From positions 62,001 to 126,000 of the forward strand of contig NZ_FNAD01000006.1 of NCBI RefSeq assembly GCF_900101745.1: a stretch of 64,000 nucleotides of DNA, in the 5' to 3' direction. Shown here piece by piece: positions 1 through 9,303 of this stretch. Position numbers and translations under genes: made by a program. Below the pieces are notes generated by a model that worked only from the letters and a program-made list of their open reading frames with translations, did no database searches and was not told where the DNA came from. Within the stretch, counting starts at the first letter, position 1. Each line of letters begins with the position of its first letter. The DNA comes from Glycomyces harbinensis. Its GTDB lineage: Bacteria; Actinomycetota; Actinomycetes; Mycobacteriales; Micromonosporaceae.

Positions 1-1
1 C

Positions 2-247
2 ATGCTCATCGACCTCCAGAACAGCGCGATGAACCTCCCGCTGGGGCTCTTCCCGGCCGGCGTGCGGATCGTGACCATGTTCGTCGTCCCGGTCGCCTTC
101 GTCAACTTCGTGCCCGTCGCCGTCCTCACCGGGCACCTGTCGGCCTGGTGGCTCATCGGCACCCCGCTCGCCGCCGTCGCGTCCGTCCTCGCGGCGGTCG
201 GCATATACCGGCTCGGCCTGCGCTCCTACGACTCCTCGGGACACTGA
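2..247 (+). CDS. ABC-2 type transporter permease, C-terminal fragment cut by window start
   Basis: Only the last 81 residues are present and the reading frame is open at the left edge, so the true start lies outside the window. The fragment is hydrophobic, with at least two membrane segments, and ends in a short Tyr-Asp-Ser tail. It aligns almost position by position with the C-terminus of the permease at 1028-1834: shared features are LQN-AM, FVP, LTG, a WWLIG motif and a final YDS-G. The two are therefore paralogues of the same ABC-2 family (probably the actinobacterial DUF990/ABC2_membrane_6 type). The next permease starts 2 bp after the stop, so the genes form one operon. The substrate cannot be told from sequence. 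An ATPase partner is expected upstream, outside the window. Confidence 0.8.
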   Translation: MLIDLQNSAMNLPLGLFPAGVRIVTMFVVPVAFVNFVPVAVLTGHLSAWWLIGTPLAAVASVLAAVGIYRLGLRSYDSSGH

Positions 248-249
248 CC

Positions 250-1038
250 TTGGCAAGCATCGACGTCGCGCTCGCGACCATCTCGTTCAAGCGCAAGATC
301 GCCTACAAGACGACCTGGCTCTTCTCGGTCCTGTTCGGCGGCTGGTCGCTCCTGGCCGGCCTCGCCGTCTGGAGCAACCTCATCGGCGACGGCGAGCTGG
401 GCGGCTACGACTGGCAGTCCATGAAGGCCTACCTCATCATCGGCTTCCTGACCTCGACCCTCGCCTGGGCCGGCGCGGACTGGGAGATGGCCAACCGCAT
501 CCTCGACGGGCTCGTCGCGGTCGACCTGACCAAGCCGATCGACTTCCAGCGCGCCCGCGCCGCCGAGTACATCGGCGGCATGGCCGCCTCGGTGCCCGCC
601 GCGGTCCTCGGCACGGTCGCGGCGGTCCTGATCTTCCGGCCCGCGCCGCCCGCCTCGCCGCTCGCCGCGGCCCTGACCGTCCTCAGCCTGCTGTTCATCT
701 TCCCGCTGGCGTTCGGCATCAACTACCTGTCGGTCCTCGCCTGCTTCGTGACGCAGCGCTACCTGGGCATCCAGTGGGCCAGGGACTGCTTCCTGGCGTT
801 CTTCTCCGGGATGATGGTCCCGATCGCCCTCATGCCCGTGTGGCTCCAGGGCGTCGCGTGGAGCCTCCCGTTCGTCCACTTCACCACCACGCCCGCGTCG
901 ATCTACCTCGGCCGCGTCGACGCCCTCGGCGGGCTCGGCCTCATCGCCGCCGAAGCGGTCTGGGCCCTCGGCCTGTGGCTCGGCGGCCGCCTCATCTGGA
1001 ACCAGCTCGTGAAGAAGGTGACCGTCCATGGCGGCTGA
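250..1038 (+). CDS. ABC-2 family transporter permease
   Basis: A predicted 262-residue inner-membrane protein with about six hydrophobic segments, typical of the two-permease plus ATPase exporters of actinomycetes. The start is taken as the TTG at 250, because the preceding permease ends at 247 and homology-like sequence (ASIDVALATISFKRK) begins there; an upstream start in the same frame would run through the previous gene. The amphipathic N-terminal stretch ending near SFKRKIAYK and the central DLTKPIDFQ loop match the equivalent DYRLTRPAP loop of the next permease. The gene overlaps the next one by 11 bp, so the two are probably translationally coupled and form a heterodimeric membrane part. 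The substrate is unknown; family members export drugs, lipids or peptides. Confidence 0.8.
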   Translation: MASIDVALATISFKRKIAYKTTWLFSVLFGGWSLLAGLAVWSNLIGDGELGGYDWQSMKAYLIIGFLTSTLAWAGADWEMANRILDGLVAVDLTKPIDFQRARAAEYIGGMAASVPAAVLGTVAAVLIFRPAPPASPLAAALTVLSLLFIFPLAFGINYLSVLACFVTQRYLGIQWARDCFLAFFSGMMVPIALMPVWLQGVAWSLPFVHFTTTPASIYLGRVDALGGLGLIAAEAVWALGLWLGGRLIWNQLVKKVTVHGG

Positions 1039-1834
1039 CACCGCGCGGATGCGCCACGCCGGCGCCGTCTACCGCCGCTCGATCGGCGCCTACCTGCGCT
1101 CGATGGCCGAGTACCCGGCCGACTTCTGGATCATGTCGATCGCCGGGACGCTCTGGCAGGTCGTCCTGTTCGCGTTCCTGAGCATCCTGTTCGCCAACGT
1201 CAACGCCATCGACGGCTGGGGCTACCACGAGATGCTCGTCCTCGCGGGCTTCCTCGCGACCTCCTGGTCCTCCACGGCCCTGTTCTGGGACGGCATCTGG
1301 GACACCGGCAAGATGATCGTCGAAGGCGACATGGACTACCGGCTCACCAGGCCCGCGCCCGTCCTCGTCCAGGTCGCGTCGAAGCACCTCGGCATGCAGG
1401 TCTTCGGCGAGATGACCCTCGGCCTGGTGATGATCGCGATCGGCTGGACCGGCGCGGGCCTGGGCCTCGCCGCGATCCCGGTCGGCCTCTTCCTGCTCGT
1501 GTGCGCCTCGATCATCCAGGCGGCGCTGCTGACCATCGCGAACGCCGCGAACTTCTGGATGAAGGGCCGCACCCCCGTCATCGCGTTCATGCTGACCGAA
1601 CTCCAGAACGAGGCCATGCGCTTCCCGCTGACGATCTTCCCGATCGGGGTCCGCCTGGTCCTCACCTTCGGCCTGCCGCTGGCGTTCGCGAGCTTCGTCC
1701 CCGCCCAGATCCTCACCGGCCGGCTCGACGCGTGGTGGCTCATCGGCCCGCCGCTGGCCGCCGCCGCGTGCGCACTGGCCGCCGTGTGGGTCTTCCGGGC
1801 GGGCGTGCGCGCCTACGATTCCGCCGGCAACTGA
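1028..1834 (+). CDS. ABC-2 family transporter permease
   Basis: A 268-residue membrane protein of the same family as its two upstream neighbours, with six likely transmembrane helices and the C-terminal signature WWLIG...AYDSAG. The ATG at 1028 lies inside the end of the preceding permease, implying translational coupling. Its C-terminal 82 residues are close to those of the fragment at the window start, so this transporter locus carries two near-copies (A-type) around one B-type permease. A different half-transporter pairing or a recent tandem duplication would explain this. No substrate-binding protein is seen. The family assignment is solid; the substrate is not assignable. Confidence 0.85.
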   Translation: MAADTARMRHAGAVYRRSIGAYLRSMAEYPADFWIMSIAGTLWQVVLFAFLSILFANVNAIDGWGYHEMLVLAGFLATSWSSTALFWDGIWDTGKMIVEGDMDYRLTRPAPVLVQVASKHLGMQVFGEMTLGLVMIAIGWTGAGLGLAAIPVGLFLLVCASIIQAALLTIANAANFWMKGRTPVIAFMLTELQNEAMRFPLTIFPIGVRLVLTFGLPLAFASFVPAQILTGRLDAWWLIGPPLAAAACALAAVWVFRAGVRAYDSAGN

Positions 1835-1862
1835 AGTGGCGTGGAACACCGCGAAAAAAGAC

Positions 1863-1892
1863 TTGCGCCCCCCGGGGAGGCTTCGCTAAAGT
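1863..1892 (+). promoter_or_regulatory. Probable vegetative promoter upstream of the RIO kinase region
   Basis: A TTGCGC -35 (1863-1868) and a TAAAGT -10 (1887-1892) are separated by 18 bp in the gap after the permease operon. The predicted transcript would start near 1899 and carry the short ORF at 1949 and then the kinase gene. Confidence 0.5.
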
Positions 1893-1948
1893 CATCGCTG
1901 TTGCCCGGAGCATTCCACCCGGGACGCTTGCGAATGGAGGTGTTACTG

Positions 1949-2011
1949 ATGGCTGTCACTGTTCTCGACCTTGCCTCGAAACTCAGTTCACCTTCCGCAG
2001 GCGCGATCTGA
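1949..2011 (+). CDS. Possible 20-residue small ORF or leader peptide
   Basis: An ATG at 1949 is preceded by a strong ribosome-binding site (GGAGG, 1936-1940) at good spacing and is followed by an open frame of 20 codons ending in TGA at 2009. The peptide would read MAVTVLDLASKLSSPSAGAI. It lies in the 5' leader of the RIO kinase transcript, 57 bp before that gene's start. It may be a regulatory leader peptide or a free small protein; the good ribosome-binding site is the main evidence. It contains no Cys and is too short for a lanthipeptide precursor. Function unknown. Confidence 0.35.
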   Translation: MAVTVLDLASKLSSPSAGAI

Positions 2012-2068
2012 CACTGGTGCCGTAAACCCAGTAGCGTGCCGCGGTGTACTCCACAGGAGCCCGTTACC

Positions 2069-3001
2069 TTGCCACGCAAGCCCCAGACCACTGAGTCATT
2101 CCAGTCCACCAAGCGCCGCCGCCGCGATTTCGACGACGACGAAGTCTTCTCGGCCGAGGACCAAGCCCGGTTCGAGGAGATGCGCACCGAGTTCGACGAG
2201 ATGCCCAACGACGACCGGCCTCCGGCCGGGGACCGCTGGACCATCTGGCACGACTCCGAGCCGCTCCAGCGCGGCCCGGAACCGCTGCCCGCCTGGGTCA
2301 TCACCGACCACGGCGCCGTCGACTACGAACTCGGCGTCCTCAAGACCGGCAAGGAAGCCGACGTCTTCCTCATCGAACGGGCCGTCCCCGACACCGAGGT
2401 CGCCGTCATCCTCGCCTCCAAGCGCTACCGCAGCGCCGAGCACACCCAGTTCAACCGCGCCGGCGACTACACGGCCGGACGCGGCGCCAAGCGCTCGCGC
2501 GACGCCCGCGCCATGGCCAAGCGCACCACCTTCGGCCTCGAGCAGGCCGCGGGACGCTGGGCCGCCAGCGAGTTCGACGCGCTCAAGCGCCTCTACACCG
2601 CGGGCGTCCCCGTGCCCTACCCCGTGCAGATCCTCGGTACCGAGGTCGTCATGGAGTTCATCGGGCACGGCCGCACCGCCGCACCGCGCCTGGCCGAGAC
2701 CAGACCCGACGAGGTCGAACTGGAGAGCCTGTGGGAGCAGGCCTCCGAGGCGCTGCGGCGCATGACCGAGCTGGGATTCGCCCACGGCGACCTCTCGCCG
2801 TACAACACGGTCGTCCACGACGGCCGCCTGGTCGTCCTCGACCTCCCGCAGATCGTCGACATCTACGCGAACCCGCTGGGCCTCGACTTCCTGACCAGGG
2901 ACGTCGAGAACCTCGGGTCGTGGTTCTGCGCGCGCGGCATCCCGCGCCAGGACGTCGACGACCTCCAGCTCGAGTTGCGGGCCATCGCGGCCAAGCCGTG
3001 A
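2069..3001 (+). CDS. RIO-type serine protein kinase
   Basis: A 310-residue atypical protein kinase of the RIO1-like group. Visible motifs are the RIO phosphate-binding loop GKEADVFL (about residue 95), the catalytic loop FAHGDLSPYN with the catalytic Asp, and the metal-binding loop as DLPQ, a common RIO replacement for DFG. The first 40 residues are charged (KRRRRDFDDDEVF). Archaeal and eukaryotic relatives act in ribosome maturation; bacterial ones are poorly characterised. The TTG at 2069 is chosen because AGGAG at 2055-2059 is correctly spaced; an in-frame GTG at 2036 would add 11 residues but has no evident site. It is probably transcribed alone from the promoter at 1863. uvrC follows with its own promoter. 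Confidence 0.85.
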   Translation: MPRKPQTTESFQSTKRRRRDFDDDEVFSAEDQARFEEMRTEFDEMPNDDRPPAGDRWTIWHDSEPLQRGPEPLPAWVITDHGAVDYELGVLKTGKEADVFLIERAVPDTEVAVILASKRYRSAEHTQFNRAGDYTAGRGAKRSRDARAMAKRTTFGLEQAAGRWAASEFDALKRLYTAGVPVPYPVQILGTEVVMEFIGHGRTAAPRLAETRPDEVELESLWEQASEALRRMTELGFAHGDLSPYNTVVHDGRLVVLDLPQIVDIYANPLGLDFLTRDVENLGSWFCARGIPRQDVDDLQLELRAIAAKP

Positions 3002-3009
3002 TACCGGAG

Positions 3010-3031
3010 TGTCGGGGGCGGGATATAGCCT
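3010..3031 (+). promoter_or_regulatory. DNA-damage type (RecA-NDp/PafBC-like) promoter of uvrC
   Basis: TGTCGGGG (3010-3017), eight bases, then TAGCCT (3026-3031) fits the mycobacterial pattern TTGTCRGTG-N8-TAnnnT in core and spacing. The GTG start of uvrC lies 6 bp after the -10, so the message would be leaderless. Induction of a nucleotide-excision-repair gene from such a promoter is biologically sensible. The same architecture precedes the four DUF4132 genes near 25-35 kb. Confidence 0.65.
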
Positions 3032-3037
3032 TGCCGT

Positions 3038-4921
3038 GTGGCAGTTGACTACCGTCCCGCTCCCGGCACCATTCCGACCGAACCGGGCGTCTACCGATTC
3101 CGGGACCGCGACCGGCGGGTGATCTACGTCGGCAAGGCGAAGAACCTCCGCAACCGCCTCAATTCCTACTTCGCGGACGAGACGCGCCTGCACGAGCGCA
3201 CCCGCCGCATGGTCAACACCGCCCGCAGCGTCGAGTGGACCGTCGTCGCCACCGAGGTCGAGGCCCTCCAACTGGAGTGGACCTGGATCAAGGAGTACGA
3301 CCCGCGCTTCAACGTCATGTTCAAGGACGACAAGTCCTACCCCTGGCTCGCGGTCACCGTGGGGGAGGAGTTCCCCCGCGCCCAGGTCATGCGCGGCAAC
3401 CGCCGCAAAGGCGTGCGCTACTTCGGGCCCTTCGGCTCGCCCTGGGCCATCCGCCAGACCCTCGACCTCCTCACCCGCGTCTTCCCGATCCGCACCTGCT
3501 CCGACTCCGAATACAAGCGCTGCAACCGGATCGGGCGCCCGAACCTGCTCGCCGACATCGGCAAGTGCTCGGCCCCGTGCGTCGGGCGCATCACCGCCGA
3601 GGAGTACCGCAAACTCGTCAACGGCTTCTGCAGCTTCATGGCCGGCGACACCGCCCCCGTCCGCCGGCGCCTCATCAACGAGATGCAGGAGGCCTCCGCG
3701 GCCCTCGAATTCGAGCGGGCCGCCCGCCTCCGCGACGACCTCGGCGCCCTCGACAAGGTCCTCGAACAGCAGGTCGTCGTCCTCGCCGAAGACGTCGACT
3801 GCGACGTCATGGCCGTGGCCGACGACGAGCTCGAAGCCGCCGTGCAGGTCTTCCACGTCCGCGGCGGCCGCATCCGCGGCCAGCGCGGCTGGGTCATCGA
3901 CAAGGCCGAACCGGTCGACCTCGCCGGGATCGTGGAGCGCTTCTGCCTCCAGTTCTACGGCGAGCAGAACGAGGTCGTGCCCCGCGAAGTCCTCGTCCCG
4001 GCCCTGCCCGACGACGCCGAAGCCCTCGCCGAGCTGCTCTCCGAGCGCCGCGGCGCCAAGGTCGACCTGCGCGTCCCCCGCCGCGGCGACAAGCGCGCGC
4101 TGGCCGAGACCGTCGAGAAGAACGCCCTGCAGAACCTCCAGCGGCACAAGCTCAAGCGGGCCGGCGACCTCACCGCCCGGTCCAAGGCCCTCGAGGAGCT
4201 CGCCGACGCCCTCGACCTGCCCGAGGCGCCGCTGCGGATCGAATGCTACGACGTCTCCCAGTCCCAGGGGGAGGCCGTGGTCGCGTCCATGGTCGTCTTC
4301 GAGGACGGCCTGCCCCGCAAGAGCGAGTACCGCCGCTTCGTCATCAAGGGCGAACGCAAGGACGACCTCGCCTCGCTCCAGGAGACGTTGCGCCGCAGGC
4401 TCTCCAAGCTCGGCGACCAGCCCGTCGGCTCCCCCATGGAGGAGGGCGAGGAACCCAGGCGCGGCTTCCACTACCCGCCGCAGCTCCTGGTGGTCGACGG
4501 CGGCCAGCCCCAGGTCGCCGCCGCCGACGCGGTCTTCGCCGAACTCGGCATCGACTCCATCAACCTCGCCGGCCTCGCCAAGCGCCTGGAGGAGATCTGG
4601 CTCCCCGGCGAGGAGTACCCGGTCATCCTCTCGCGCACCTCCGAGGCCCTGTACCTCATGCAGCGCGTCCGCGACGAGGCCCACCGATTCGCGATCTCCC
4701 TGCACCGCACCCGGCGCCGCAAGTCGATGTCGGCCTCGGCCCTCGACGACGTGCCCGGTCTCGGCGAGTCCAAGCGCAAGGCGCTCATCAAGCAGTTCGG
4801 CTCGGTCAAGCGCATCCGCGAAGCCGAACTGTCCGAATTGGAAGCCGTGCCCGGTATCGGACCGAAACTGGCCGAGGCCTTGCAGACACATCTGCGTAAT
4901 CCCGATGACAACGCCGCTTGA
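3038..4921 (+). CDS. uvrC: Excinuclease ABC subunit C (UvrC)
   Basis: A 627-residue subunit of the nucleotide-excision-repair nuclease that makes both incisions around a lesion. Domains in order: an N-terminal GIY-YIG nuclease (GVYRF ... [14 protein letters not shown], residues about 17-42), the UVR motif that contacts UvrB (about 208-240), the RNase-H-like C-terminal nuclease with Asp in CYDVSQSQG (about 402) and VVDGGQPQ (about 485), and tandem helix-hairpin-helix motifs at the end (DVPGLGESK and AVPGIGPKL, about 570-620). Length is normal. The GTG at 3038 is chosen because it follows the -10 at leaderless distance. The neighbours rapZ, yvcK and whiA follow in the conserved actinobacterial order. 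Confidence 0.97.
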   Translation: MAVDYRPAPGTIPTEPGVYRFRDRDRRVIYVGKAKNLRNRLNSYFADETRLHERTRRMVNTARSVEWTVVATEVEALQLEWTWIKEYDPRFNVMFKDDKSYPWLAVTVGEEFPRAQVMRGNRRKGVRYFGPFGSPWAIRQTLDLLTRVFPIRTCSDSEYKRCNRIGRPNLLADIGKCSAPCVGRITAEEYRKLVNGFCSFMAGDTAPVRRRLINEMQEASAALEFERAARLRDDLGALDKVLEQQVVVLAEDVDCDVMAVADDELEAAVQVFHVRGGRIRGQRGWVIDKAEPVDLAGIVERFCLQFYGEQNEVVPREVLVPALPDDAEALAELLSERRGAKVDLRVPRRGDKRALAETVEKNALQNLQRHKLKRAGDLTARSKALEELADALDLPEAPLRIECYDVSQSQGEAVVASMVVFEDGLPRKSEYRRFVIKGERKDDLASLQETLRRRLSKLGDQPVGSPMEEGEEPRRGFHYPPQLLVVDGGQPQVAAADAVFAELGIDSINLAGLAKRLEEIWLPGEEYPVILSRTSEALYLMQRVRDEAHRFAISLHRTRRRKSMSASALDDVPGLGESKRKALIKQFGSVKRIREAELSELEAVPGIGPKLAEALQTHLRNPDDNAA

Positions 4922-4968
4922 GACGCGGCTGGTACCTATACGCTTGTCAGCTCGGCGGGTACGCCGAT

Positions 4969-5008
4969 GCCGTGTCACCACGGCAGCAGGATCGATTTCG
5001 GGGATACT
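4969..5008 (+). promoter_or_regulatory. Hairpin and -10 element upstream of rapZ
   Basis: A 6-bp perfect stem GCCGTG/CACGGC with a 4-base loop (4969-4984) lies between uvrC and rapZ. A GATACT -10-like hexamer at 5003-5008 ends 6 bp before the rapZ ATG, which suggests leaderless transcription. No good -35 was seen. Confidence 0.35.
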
Positions 5009-5014
5009 GGACTT

Positions 5015-5914
5015 ATGGGTGTGGCAGCTGTGCATGCGGGTTCGAGCGACCGCAGCGAATTGGACCTCGTGATCGTCACCGGCATCTCCGGAGGCGGGCG
5101 CTCTACGGTGGCCCGCGCTCTGGAGAACGTCGGCTACTACGTGATCGACAATCTTCCCGAATCCCTGGTCAGCCAGGCCGCCGAACTGGCCGCGGCCGGC
5201 GGCGAGGAAGTACGGCGCACCGCGATGGTCCTCGACGTGCGCTCGCGCGCGTTCATGACCGACCTCGTGGGCGTCCTGGAAGACCTCCGCAAGGGCGGCT
5301 TCAAACCGCACCTGGTGTTCGTCGACGCGGACGACGACGTCATCATCCGCCGCTTCGAGAAGGTCCGCCGCGCCCATCCCCTCCAAGGGGACGGGATGCT
5401 CGCGGACGGCATCGCCGCCGAGCGGATCCTCCTGGAGCCCGCGCGCGGCTCGGCCGACACCCTCTTCGACACCACGCACCTGAACGAGAACCAGCTGCGG
5501 GCCCGCGTCGAGGACGCCTTCCTCGCGCCGTCCTCGCCGGGACTCCAGTTCACCTGCCTGTCATTCGGGTTCAAGTACGGCATCCCGCGCGACGCCGATT
5601 ACGTCGCTGACGTACGATTCCTTCCCAACCCGTACTGGGTTCCCGCCTTGCGCGAGCACACCGGAACCGACCGGGACGTCTCCGACTACGTCCTCGGCCA
5701 GGACGGCGCCGAGGACTTCGTCGACGCCTACGCCACCCTGCTGCTCGGCACCACTCAAGGGTTCGAACGGGAAGGCAAGCGATACATGACGATCGCCATC
5801 GGCTGCACCGGCGGCAAGCACCGCTCCGTCGCCATCGCCGAGGAGCTGGCCAAGCGGCTCAACGCCGCCGGGTTCCCGGCCAACACCCACCACCGCGACC
5901 GGGGGAACGAGTGA
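5015..5914 (+). CDS. rapZ: RNase adapter / nucleotide-binding protein RapZ (YvcJ family)
   Basis: A 299-residue P-loop protein. The N-terminal nucleotide-binding motif is GISGGGRST, with Arg where enterobacterial proteins have Lys, as is usual in actinobacteria. YYVIDNLPESLV follows, and the C-terminal RapZ domain carries GCTGGKHRSVAIAEELA. In E. coli RapZ senses an amino-sugar precursor and delivers small RNAs to RNase E; in Gram-positives the role is less clear and the protein hydrolyses nucleotides. The ATG at 5015 is preferred over one at 4967 because it sits at leaderless distance from a -10 and the extra 16 residues look non-coding. The stop overlaps a GTG by 4 bp (see 5911). Confidence 0.93.
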   Translation: MGVAAVHAGSSDRSELDLVIVTGISGGGRSTVARALENVGYYVIDNLPESLVSQAAELAAAGGEEVRRTAMVLDVRSRAFMTDLVGVLEDLRKGGFKPHLVFVDADDDVIIRRFEKVRRAHPLQGDGMLADGIAAERILLEPARGSADTLFDTTHLNENQLRARVEDAFLAPSSPGLQFTCLSFGFKYGIPRDADYVADVRFLPNPYWVPALREHTGTDRDVSDYVLGQDGAEDFVDAYATLLLGTTQGFEREGKRYMTIAIGCTGGKHRSVAIAEELAKRLNAAGFPANTHHRDRGNE

Positions 5915-6093
5915 CCGCCCCCGCGCCGCGCCGCCTCGGCGGACCGCCCCGGCCCCGCAGGGCCGGACCGGGACCCGCGGGCAGCGCAGGGAAGGGACCG
6001 GCCTGGCCGGAGGCACCCGGGGAGGGCCCCGACCTCCTCGAACGACGCGCGATCATCGAGCCCGGCCGCCGCCCCGAACCCCCAGCACCCTGA
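5911..6093 (+). CDS. Doubtful 60-residue Pro/Arg/Gly-rich ORF coupled to rapZ
   Basis: A GTG at 5911 overlaps the rapZ stop as GTGA, the usual sign of translational coupling, and opens a frame of 60 codons that nearly fills the 196-bp gap before yvcK. The peptide is low-complexity (Pro, Arg, Gly, Ala) with no recognisable domain, so it may be a chance frame in GC-rich spacer, or a coupling device that carries ribosomes towards yvcK. It is in a different frame from yvcK and cannot be its N-terminus. Confidence 0.25.
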   Translation: MTAPAPRRLGGPPRPRRAGPGPAGSAGKGPAWPEAPGEGPDLLERRAIIEPGRRPEPPAP

Positions 6094-6110
6094 TTCCGAG
6101 GTAACCGCTG

Positions 6111-7028
6111 ATGCTCAAAGTCGTCGCGTTCGGCGGGGGGCGGGGACTCTCCGCCTCGCTGCGCGCCCTCTCCCGGCTCGACATCGACCTGACGGCCGTG
6201 GTCACCGTCGCCGACGACGGCGGCTCCTCGGGGGACATCCGCGCCACCCGCCCGGTCCTGCCGCCCGGCGACCTCCGCAAAGCCCTCGTCGCCACCGCCG
6301 ACCCCGCGAAGATCGAAGCGGCCCAACTGTTCTCGCACCGCTTCGGCGGCGAGGACTTCCTCACCGGCCACCCCGTCGGCAACGTCGTCCTCACCGCGCT
6401 CCTGGAGCGCCACGCCAACCCCGTCGAAGCCCTCGACGTCGCCGGGCGCCTCCTCGACTCCCGCGCCCGCATCCTCCCCATGTCCCGCACCCCGCTCGAC
6501 ATCGAGGCCGACCTCGCCGAAGGCTCGGGCATCCGCACCATCGTCGGGCAGCACGACGTCGCCGTCGCCGACGGCAGCGTCCGCGACGTCAGACTGCTCC
6601 CGGCCGACGCCATCGCCTGCCCCGAGACCCTCGACGCCGTCGCCGAGGCCGACTGGCACGTCTTCGGCCCCGGCTCCTGGTACACCAGCGTCATCCCGCA
6701 CCTGCTCCTGCCGGACCTGCGCGAGGCCATCGGCGCCGCCAAGGCCCGCCGCATCGTCGTCCTCAACCTCTCCGAGGAGAAGGAGACCGACGGCCTCACC
6801 CTCGCCGGACACGTCGACACGCTGCGCCGTTACGCCGAAGGTGTCCGGTTTCACTACGTCGTCTCGGGCGACGCCCGAACCCTCGACGATCCCGAATCGT
6901 TGAACAGTGCGGCACAATCGTTGGAGGCCGAGTTGATCGCGGCCGACCTCGCCGCCGACGGCGTCACGCACGACGTCGCCGCGCTGGCGGCCGTATTGGG
7001 AAACCTGCTGGTCGAAGATGGTGGTTAA
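6111..7028 (+). CDS. yvcK: YvcK/CofD-like gluconeogenesis factor
   Basis: A 305-residue protein of the UPF0052/YvcK family. The glycine-rich N-terminus VAFGGGRGLSASLRAL, followed by TVADDGGSSGDIR and PPGDLRKAL, is characteristic of the CofD-like Rossmann fold that binds UDP-sugars. In Bacillus and mycobacteria YvcK/CuvA is needed for growth on gluconeogenic carbon sources and for cell shape and peptidoglycan placement. The ATG at 6111 has GAGG at 6098-6101. whiA begins 3 bp after its stop, so yvcK and whiA are one transcriptional unit, probably with rapZ. Confidence 0.93.
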   Translation: MLKVVAFGGGRGLSASLRALSRLDIDLTAVVTVADDGGSSGDIRATRPVLPPGDLRKALVATADPAKIEAAQLFSHRFGGEDFLTGHPVGNVVLTALLERHANPVEALDVAGRLLDSRARILPMSRTPLDIEADLAEGSGIRTIVGQHDVAVADGSVRDVRLLPADAIACPETLDAVAEADWHVFGPGSWYTSVIPHLLLPDLREAIGAAKARRIVVLNLSEEKETDGLTLAGHVDTLRRYAEGVRFHYVVSGDARTLDDPESLNSAAQSLEAELIAADLAADGVTHDVAALAAVLGNLLVEDGG

Positions 7029-7031
7029 CGA

Positions 7032-8018
7032 ATGGCGATGACCTCGGAGGTCAAGGACGAGCTCAGTCGTATCGAGGTGACCAAGTCCTGCTGTCAGCGC
7101 GCCGAGCTCGGTGCGCTCTTCCGCTTCGCGGGAGGCCTCCACCTCGTCGGCCAGGGGAACGTCGTCGTCGAGGCCGAGGTCGACGCGGGGAACGTCGCCC
7201 GCCGCGCCAAGCGCATGATCGTCGACCTCTACAACTACGAGTCCGAGGTCCACGTCCTCGTGGCCGCGGGCCTGCGCCGCAACAACCACTACCTGCTGCG
7301 CGTCATGGCCGACGGCCAGGCGTTCTCCAAGCAGATCGGCCTCACCGACCAGCGCGGCTACCCCGTCCGGGGCCTGCCCAACCACGTCGTCGGCGCCTAC
7401 CCGTGCTGCGCCGAGGCCGCCTGGCGCGGGGCCTTCCTCGCCCGCGGCTCGCTCACCGAGCCCGGCCGCTCCTCGTCCCTCGAGGTCACCTGCCCGGGCC
7501 CGGAGTCCGCGCTCGCCCTCGTCGGCGCGGCCCGCCGCCTCGGCATCAGCGCCAAGTCCCGCGACGTGCGCGGCGTCGACCGCGTCGTCATCCGCGACGG
7601 CGACGCCATCGGCGAGCTCCTCACCCGCCTCGGCGCCCACTCCTCGGTCCTCACCTGGGAAGAGCGCCGCGTGCGCCGCGAAGTCCGCGCCACCGCCAAC
7701 CGCCTCGCGAACTTCGACGACGCCAACCTGCGCCGCTCCGCGCGCGCGGCCGTGGCCGCCGCCGCGAAGGTCACCCGCGCCCTCGAAGTCCTCGCCGACG
7801 ACGTCCCCGAGCACCTCGCCTCCGCCGGGCGCCTGCGCCTCGACCACCGCCAGGCCTCCCTCGAGGAACTCGGCGCGCTCGCCGACCCGCCGCTCACCAA
7901 GGACGCGATCGCCGGGCGCATAAGGCGCCTCATAAACATGGCCACCAAGCGCGCCCACGAGAACGGCGTGCCCGGTCCCGACGACGTCGTCGCCGAAGAA
8001 GAGGCACTCGTCGGATAA
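7032..8018 (+). CDS. whiA: Sporulation/cell-division regulator WhiA
   Basis: A 328-residue DNA-binding protein with the WhiA layout: an N-terminal domain related to LAGLIDADG homing endonucleases (starting [14 protein letters not shown]) and a C-terminal helix-turn-helix in the last 90 residues ([15 protein letters not shown] ... [11 protein letters not shown]). In Streptomyces it acts with WhiB to switch on division and chromosome segregation genes in aerial hyphae; in other actinobacteria it is tied to growth and division. The length is standard. The catalytic residues of homing enzymes are not expected to be retained, as in other WhiA proteins. Co-transcribed with yvcK. Confidence 0.96.
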   Translation: MAMTSEVKDELSRIEVTKSCCQRAELGALFRFAGGLHLVGQGNVVVEAEVDAGNVARRAKRMIVDLYNYESEVHVLVAAGLRRNNHYLLRVMADGQAFSKQIGLTDQRGYPVRGLPNHVVGAYPCCAEAAWRGAFLARGSLTEPGRSSSLEVTCPGPESALALVGAARRLGISAKSRDVRGVDRVVIRDGDAIGELLTRLGAHSSVLTWEERRVRREVRATANRLANFDDANLRRSARAAVAAAAKVTRALEVLADDVPEHLASAGRLRLDHRQASLEELGALADPPLTKDAIAGRIRRLINMATKRAHENGVPGPDDVVAEEEALVG

Positions 8019-8091
8019 AGGCCCCCACCAGGGCGGACCCCGGGCGCGGTGCGCGCGAAAGGCGAGCTCCCAAGGGTTAGGCTTAACCGCG

Positions 8092-9296
<1,205 letters not shown>

Positions 9297-9303
9297 GAGT
9301 CTG

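Noticed and set aside
1949-2011. A SapB/RamS-like lanthipeptide precursor
   Set aside because: Only 20 codons, no Cys and no core region or modifying enzyme nearby; kept only as a possible leader peptide.
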